This document shows positions 58,969-64,000 of a stretch of 64,000 nucleotides of DNA, piece by piece. Both the position numbers and the translations under genes were made by a program. The notes beneath the pieces are model-generated. The model was given only the letters and a program-made list of their open reading frames with translations, was not told where the DNA came from and did not search any database. Origin of the DNA: Ceratotherium simum simum. Taxonomy: Eukaryota; Chordata; Mammalia; Perissodactyla; Rhinocerotidae. Within the stretch, counting starts at the first letter, position 1. Every line of letters begins with the position of its first letter. Location: the NCBI RefSeq assembly GCF_000283155.1, contig NW_004454170.1, positions 18,493,903-18,557,902 on the forward strand, read 5' to 3'.

Positions 58969-59271
58969 TTTTTTTTTGTGAGGATGATCAGCCCTGAGCT
59001 AACATCCATGCCAATCCTCCTCTTTTTGCTGAGGAAGACTGGCTCTGAGCTAACGTCTATTGCCAATCCTCCCCTTTTTTTCCCCCTTTTTTCTCCCCAA
59101 AGCCCCAGTAGATAGTTGTATGTCATAGTTGCACATCCTTCTAGTTGCTGTATGTGGGACGCGGCCTCAGCATGGCTGGACAAGTGGTGCGTTGGTGCGC
59201 GCCCGGGATCCGAACTCGGGCCGCCAGTAGCGGAGCACGCGCACTTAACCGCTAAGCCATGGGGCCAGCCG
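58969..59271 (-). mobile_element. ERE-type SINE, antisense (A middle, two tail modules), nested in hAT
   Basis: Two tail modules, then 'ccccagtagatagttgtatg' and the reversed head 'aaccgctaagccatggggcc'. The target-site duplication CTTAAAAGCTTTTTT occurs at 58954-58968 and 59272-59286. Confidence 0.97.
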
Positions 59272-59272
59272 C

Positions 59273-59733
59273 TTAAAAGCTTTTTTGATGAGATTAGTGA
59301 TGATTTTAATGATTATCAACTTTTGCTATTGTATAATGAAATGTGTCAACATTTGGAAGATCTGCATAACACAGTGAACCATATTTTCCAAATGTTGCGT
59401 GGAATGATGGTACAAATTGTGTGTGGGTAAAAGATCCGTTCAAAGTGCAAGTCAGACTAATAGATTGTAATGTAACACTATGAAAAGTTTGTTGATATGA
59501 CTTCAGGTTCCACATTGCAGCTAACCTTAAAGAAACTGCCACTTGTTGAGTTTTGCTGTGGTATCAAAGAAGAAGACCCACAATTATCTGAAAATGCTGC
59601 TAAAATACTTCTTTCTTTTCTAACAACATATCTGTGTGAAGCCGAGTTTTCTTCATATGCTTCAACCAAAGCAACATTTTGCAGTAGATTGAATGCAGAA
59701 ATAGATAACGTGAATACAACTTCCTTCTATTAA
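59273..59733 (+). pseudogene. hAT transposase C-terminal remnant
   Basis: Two adjacent open pieces (to 59430, and 59497-59733) correspond to the C-terminal part of a hAT transposase, including the YLCE.EFS motif of the dimerisation domain. They are separated by a stop and by missing or altered sequence. The N-terminal zinc finger and the catalytic core are missing, so no active enzyme is expected. Part of the first piece reads through from the antisense SINE. Confidence 0.75.
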
Positions 59734-60344
59734 GGCAGACATTAAAGAGATTTGCAAAATGTAAAAGCAATCTCATTTTTCTTGCTTTAGAATAGGTATT
59801 TTTCATAAAATTTTATTTATGTTAACGTAATGAGTTTATTATTATTTTTAAATGAATTAATACATATTTTTAAAATGTCTTTTAATTTCTAATATGGTAA
59901 ATATTTATAGATATAACCCACATAAACAAAAGCTCTTTGGGGTCCTCAATTTCTAAAAGTGTAAGGGATTATGAGACCAAAAAGTTTGAGAACTGCTGCC
60001 CTCCGATCCTCTTTCCATGGCCAGTGGTGGCTCACCACACCACATGCGTATTCTAGGCAGTGCAAAGGGGCAGGAAAGGATAAGCCCCTCTTTCTTTTTA
60101 AGGAAGATATTTATATCACTTGTGCACACATTCAGCCCCTGAACCTGGGCAGAAGTTGCATGGCCACGTGTAATGTTTAGCTGGATAACCATGTGTCTGG
60201 CTGAGACTTCTGTTACTGTAGGAGAAATGGAGAATAGATATTGGTATTTGGTTCTGCCACTGGCTGGTATCTGGATAAAGAACAAAAATAGTAACAACCG
60301 CTGTTTTTATGATGTCTAATAATTTATCTCATTTCATATCTTTT

Positions 60345-60480
60345 TTTTCTGTGAAGACTACGTCGTGTTCACTACCCAAAGTCTAATTGCCATCGTCATG
60401 TACAGATGTGTCCTTTTAGTCCTTTCACCCTCCCGCCTCCCCCGTTCCCCTGTGGTAACCACCAGTCCATTCTCTCATTT
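60345..60480 (-). repeat. L1 3' UTR fragment, antisense
   Basis: 'cactacccaaagtctaattg' and 'ctgtggtaaccaccagtcca' resemble the reversed G-rich part of an L1 3' UTR. Confidence 0.5.
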
Positions 60481-60564
60481 CATATTTCTAACAATCCAGT
60501 AGTTCAGGTCATTTTAGAGATGCCAGACCTGAAGCCTAGATTCTATATAGCATGTAAAACAGAG

Positions 60565-60700
60565 TGGTCTAGTTAAGGAATATTGGACTTTTGACGGTCC
60601 TGGATTCAAATCCTGACTACTAGTTCAGGATTCACACTAACATGTGAATTGTGACAACCCTACTCAGCTTCTCTATATACATTTATAAAATGAGTTTGTA
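60565..60700 (+). repeat. MIR-like fragment
   Basis: 'gtggtctagttaaggaatat', 'gtcctggattcaaatcctga' and 'tatacatttataaaatgagt'. Confidence 0.5.
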
Positions 60701-60939
60701 GTGGCAGAACCGATAGGATTGTTGTGTGGCTCATTTGGCATAACATATGTGAAGCTTTGGGTTTATAGTGATTGTCCGGGAAATGCAGCTCTTGCTCTCT
60801 CGCTATTTCTTCCCCCGTCCCCTCATAACAGGGCTGCTTCTATACAAGTGTACGTTTTAGTAACGACCAGAGGGCCATGTGATTAATTGCTAAGCAAATG
60901 ATAGAGATGATAATTGTTACGCATTCGGAGATGAGTGAG

Positions 60940-61500
60940 ATCATTATAGACTGAAGGGTTCTTAGGATCTGAACCTTGAGTGGGACTGGAAGGAGGTGTA
61001 GCATTTGGGAAAGCTGAGGGAAGAAGAAGGCTTTTCAGCTGAGGGGAGTGATATGAGCAAAACGCAGAATAAAAATCCCTGAGGCAGTGAGTAGTGCATC
61101 AGTTTGATTTTAGCAAAATTCAAGTGTTTAAGAGTAATGAGAAGTAGTGGAAGGTTCCTGAGAAGTAGATTGGGGTCAGAATCTGGTATTTAGCATTAGG
61201 GAAAATAGGTATTTTGTTGAACATGTGCCAAACATATTCATTTTATATTCCACAAACATTTTTTACTACCTAAAGTTAGGCACTGTATTAGGTGCAATGA
61301 GTAAGTGAAGAATGGTTTCTTAGAGGCTGTGTTCTAACAGAAAGATGAGACTTTACACAAAACTTTCTAACACTAGGTAAAAGTGAAAAGTGCTGTCAGA
61401 GATACGCAGAGTGATTACTGGGACAGTTTATCGGAAAGCGAGAGTGCTTCTGGCAGTGGGAATCAGGCTGTGTGGTGAATTCTGCACCTGTGCGAGTTTC
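60940..61500 (-). repeat. L2 LINE fragment, antisense
   Basis: The order is reversed within a decayed L2: 'gatatgagcaaaacgcagaa', 'aatgagaagtagtggaaggt', then 'gttaggcactgtattaggtg' and 'gtgaaaagtgctgtcagaga'. Confidence 0.45.
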
Positions 61501-62170
61501 ATTTATGCTTATACATAGTGAAAATAATTACTGTATAATTTAAGTACAAATGTTATTTGAGAATTAAAAATAAGTATTGACCACAAACAAGAGAAGATTA
61601 TTGTGGAATAGATAGAATTTATATTGTTGTTAAGAAACTATTGAAAATTTTTTGCACGGCTTTCAGCATCTAAATTTGTATTGATTAGTTTCATAATAGG
61701 GCACTTTAAGAGTAGTGTGTTTTATCCTGGAGTTTGGGAGAGATAATATGCTGGTGGTGTTATGAGAATCAGCATAAGTAAACAATATTATGAATTCTGA
61801 TAAATTGTACTTTAAAGCTTGTTTATTGCATGTTTAAAAATTCTTCTATATTATAAATGGTAATAAAGATTGCATAATCTGTATTTATAATTTGTCTTAT
61901 GTAATAGTCTGCTAACTTAGGAATGCAACTGTTTGTCACTCATACTTTTTTGTGTATTACAGTATTAGATAACAGTTGTTTTAAGCAGTAAGGCAAAGCA
62001 GCCTGTATTTAAAGTTTGTTTTTGCAAAGAATGTTAAATTTTATTATTCTATACAGATGCAAATATTTTCTAACCTATGGTTACTAAGTATACATAATAA
62101 ATTTGAAAATATAAGGTTTCTCTGGCATTTCTTTGAAAAATAAGTTCTTGATTTCCCCCCCTTCATTTAG

Positions 62171-62235
62171 GTCAAAGTTGGGAATTGCAATACTCCTAAA
62201 CCAGGCTTCTTTGATTTTGAAGGAAAGCAAAAATG
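62171..62235 (+). CDS. ACBD6: ACBD6 exon 2 (central part of the acyl-CoA-binding domain)
   Basis: This 65-base exon is flanked by a pyrimidine-rich acceptor (TTTCCCCCCCTTCATTTAG) and a GTAAGA donor at 62236. It continues exon 1 in phase 0 and reads VKVGNCNTPKPGFFDFEGKQK plus two bases (TG) of a Trp codon, so it ends in phase 2. The order YKQ - VKVGNCN - KPGFFDFEGKQKW is the classic ACBP core. The GKQKW lysine belongs to the acyl-CoA phosphate/adenine-binding surface in this family. The exon is too short to appear as an isolated open frame. The remaining ACB helices and the ankyrin repeats must lie beyond the window, because no further exon is visible between here and 64000. Confidence 0.94.
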
Positions 62236-64000
62236 GTAAGAAATTCTTGGAATCTAATCAGGTTATTGGAAGTGATTTAGGTGTTTAGGAATTAGAAAGT
62301 AGTGAGCAGATTAAAGAATTATTTTTATATTAATCTCTCTACTGTGGACTGGGCTAATGACAAGCAATTGGGAGAGAGATTAAAAGAATCCGCTTTTAGC
62401 TAAGTCTCCTGAAGGAGTCTTGTGCCGTGACGTTGGCGTGTAAGTAGTTCGCAACAGACATGCGTTCCTTACATATGAAGAGCTTCTTAGAGAGTGACCA
62501 TAAGAGCTGTTGCTTGAGATTTTCCCTTCTGTCATACTGCCGCTGCTGGGTCACCACTTCTCCCCTCTGGAGGAGTTTCTGGAAGATGGCCAGGAGGATG
62601 GGAAGGGAGAAGAGGAGAGTAAATCCCCATTCTTCTCTCTTCTCCCCTGCCCCAATTTTGTCTCCTCATGTCTAGTGCTCTTCTGTTGCTTGCCGTAAGC
62701 AGTGACCGTAAAGAAGTGCTTATAATAACCTCGTGGGAAGAAGCAAAAAAACCCAGATACTGAGTCCACTTATTTCTGAATTCATAAAAAGATTATACCC
62801 TCCCCAGTTTTTTGCCTATAATTCGGAGGTTCCCTCTTACCATATGAGGCTTTATTTCCTCTTACCTTGTCTAAGTGAAAAAGAGAAATTGTATACAATA
62901 AGAAAGATTCTCTTAGTTATAGAAGGAAGGACTTGGGAGTGTCGGCCCTGGAATTAAAAGTATAGCGGGTAGGGTTTAAAAAAAAAGATGAAATATGGTT
63001 GTAGAGAGAAGTGGTGCTAAAAATGGATCCTAACTTTACCTTCTAGAACAGTGCTACTCACAGTGTGGCTCCCTGGACAAGTCGCCTGTCTGTGAACTGT
63101 TTGATACCCAACTGTAAGGAGACGCAGAGCTTGAACCCAGATGCAAATGTCATGTCATTAAGCTCACTGTTTAGTTCAGCTGATTTTTTGTGTGCGTAGG
63201 ACATTCTCAGTGAAGGAAGCAGGGCTTTGATTTTCATTTTGGCACAAGCTTTCTTTGCTAATGATGACAAATAGTTCTCTGGCATTTTATTACTGTTGTA
63301 AAGAATACGTGATGTAACTTTTATTGTGAGTTTTTGGTTTTAATTTATGAAATTTCCTAACTTCATTATGTTTTTCCTATGCTTGTCTGTTTTTTCATTG
63401 ATTTTAGCAATTTAAAAAAGTTTAGATTTTACAACCACTATAATAATAATTCAGACAAGAATCATCAATGGATGCTAAAACCATTAAATGGGGAGCAATA
63501 TTTACACAATCTGACCCACAGTTTACTTATTAATTGCAAAGAAGAAAATGGGAGATACTGCTTTTACCAAGGCCTCAATCTTCTCATGGATGATGGAGAA
63601 ACTGACATCATGTGTCCCCTGATGTAGTGCCTTGTAAAGCACATGTCACCTATACGCTACTTCTCGCCAAGTTGTTTACCCGATTCTAATCATGATTAAT
63701 CATTTTTGGCAAGAACATTCTGTAGGTGAGAAAACAATCAGACAAATCTAAATTAAGGGATATTTTATAAAACAACTGGTTTGGACTCTTAAAAAATATC
63801 AATATCATGGATGACAACAAAGGGCTAAAGGTACCTGAAACTCAGTGCTGCGTGTGAATCTTGATTGGCTCCTGGTCTGGGAGAAGAAAGCTAGAAAGGA
63901 CATTATTGGGAAATCGGGGAAATCTGAATGTTGTCTATATATTTATATAATAATATTGATGTTAAATTTCCTCAGTTTGATATATGCTGATATATTTAGG
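62236..64000 (+). other. ACBD6: ACBD6 intron 2 (start only)
   Basis: The intron starts with GTAAGA after the phase-2 end of exon 2 and is cut off by the window edge. A possible Charlie-like DNA-transposon end lies near 63,050-63,110 ('cagtgctactcacagtgtgg'), and an old L1 3' region fills about 63,430 to the end. No candidate third exon encoding the next part of the domain (EAWKALG-like) was found here. Confidence 0.85.
63430..64000 (+). repeat. Old L1 3' region, runs past the window end
   Basis: 'aatgggagatactgctttta', 'gtgagaaaacaatcagacaa', 'aaaaaatatcaatatcatgg' and 'aggacattattgggaaatcg' follow an ancient L1 3' region on the + strand. The 82-codon open frame at 63379-63627 belongs to this repeat area and is not an exon. 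Confidence 0.65.

Larger units (their letters stand above)
58298..59998 (+). mobile_element. hAT-superfamily DNA transposon relic in ACBD6 intron 1
   Basis: The ends CAGCAGTTCTCAAA (58298-58311) and TTTGAGAACTGCTG (59985-59998) are perfect 14-bp inverted repeats. Between the nested SINE and the right end, broken + strand frames encode a transposase C-terminus (LTTYLCEAEFS followed by a RLNAEID-type segment), the hAT dimerisation region. A stop at 59428-59430 separates two remnants. The 3' non-coding part (about 59,735-59,998) is AT-rich. Clear 8-bp target-site duplications are not seen, so the insertion is old. I do not name the exact family. Confidence 0.85.
55337..62170 (+). other. ACBD6: ACBD6 intron 1
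   Basis: This 6,834-bp GT-AG intron joins a phase-0 donor (CAG|GTAAAG) to a phase-0 acceptor (TTTAG|GTC). It contains MIR/L2 fragments, two antisense ERE SINEs and one hAT DNA transposon, listed separately. The stretches 55,440-55,860, 56,300-57,390, 57,700-58,290 and 61,500-62,160 are AT-rich, and I see no gene or recognisable repeat in them. Confidence 0.9.

Noticed and set aside
15414..59271. Regularly recurring ~250-bp repeats resembling an array
   Set aside because: They are dispersed SINEs with individual target-site duplications in both orientations, not a CRISPR array or tandem satellite.
63379..63627. 82-codon open frame as a possible ACBD6 exon 3
   Set aside because: It does not match the expected ACB-domain continuation, lacks the needed phase-2 acceptor, and lies in old L1 sequence.
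1..64000. A previously undescribed gene system such as a defence island or biosynthetic cluster
   Set aside because: The window is mammalian intergenic and intronic DNA. Nothing in it supports a multi-gene system beyond ACBD6 and mobile-element relics.

Overview
This window is a piece of a placental-mammal nuclear genome, most likely a perissodactyl (horse, rhinoceros or tapir order). It holds only one recognisable protein gene, which starts near the right end, together with a dense mixture of interspersed repeats. The lineage call rests on at least 15 copies of a tRNA-derived SINE of the equine repetitive element (ERE) type. They share the head 'GGGCCGGCCC.GTGGCNTAG.GGTTAAGT' and tails of the form 'GATGTTAGCTCAGGGC..ATCTTCCTCA'. 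Many keep near-perfect target-site duplications, so this SINE was active recently. The A-type middle (tctactggggctttgggg) differs from the horse ERE1 middle as I remember it, so a rhinoceros or tapir source is at least as likely as Equus. That refinement is inference.

Layout. Positions 1 to about 54,000 are intergenic: L2, MIR, old L1 3' ends, MaLR (MLT1-type) LTRs, MER5-type hAT elements and ERE SINEs, with stretches of apparently unique sequence between them. Three nested assemblies stand out. (1) An antisense old L1 tail at 2.86-5.56 kb is split by an ERE, a 225-base assembly gap and an MLT1 LTR. (2) An antisense ERV-L pol relic at 12.9-17.1 kb is split by an ERE and an MLT1 LTR, and part of its pol region appears twice. 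(3) An hAT transposon at 58.3-60.0 kb has intact 14-bp terminal inverted repeats and contains an ERE.

The gene. A CpG island at about 54.37-55.38 kb carries the 5' end of ACBD6 (acyl-CoA-binding domain containing 6) on the + strand. Exon 1 coding sequence is 55115-55336 and exon 2 is 62171-62235. Intron 1 is 6,834 bp, and intron 2 runs off the window. The two exons encode the acidic N-terminus and the first half of the acyl-CoA-binding domain. The rest of that domain and the ankyrin repeats lie downstream. In human, ACBD6 lies head-to-head with XPR1 across a long intergenic gap, so the 54 kb to the left probably corresponds to that gap.

I found no other protein gene, tRNA or rRNA gene, CRISPR array or operon. 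The remaining open frames are short chance frames or lie inside repeats, CpG-rich sequence or N runs. The most useful non-genic observations are the modular ERE tails, the duplicated ERV-L segment, the hAT element, and a few candidate regulatory motifs (CTCF-like, SOX-like palindrome, E-box, CCAAT and GC boxes) in unique sequence.
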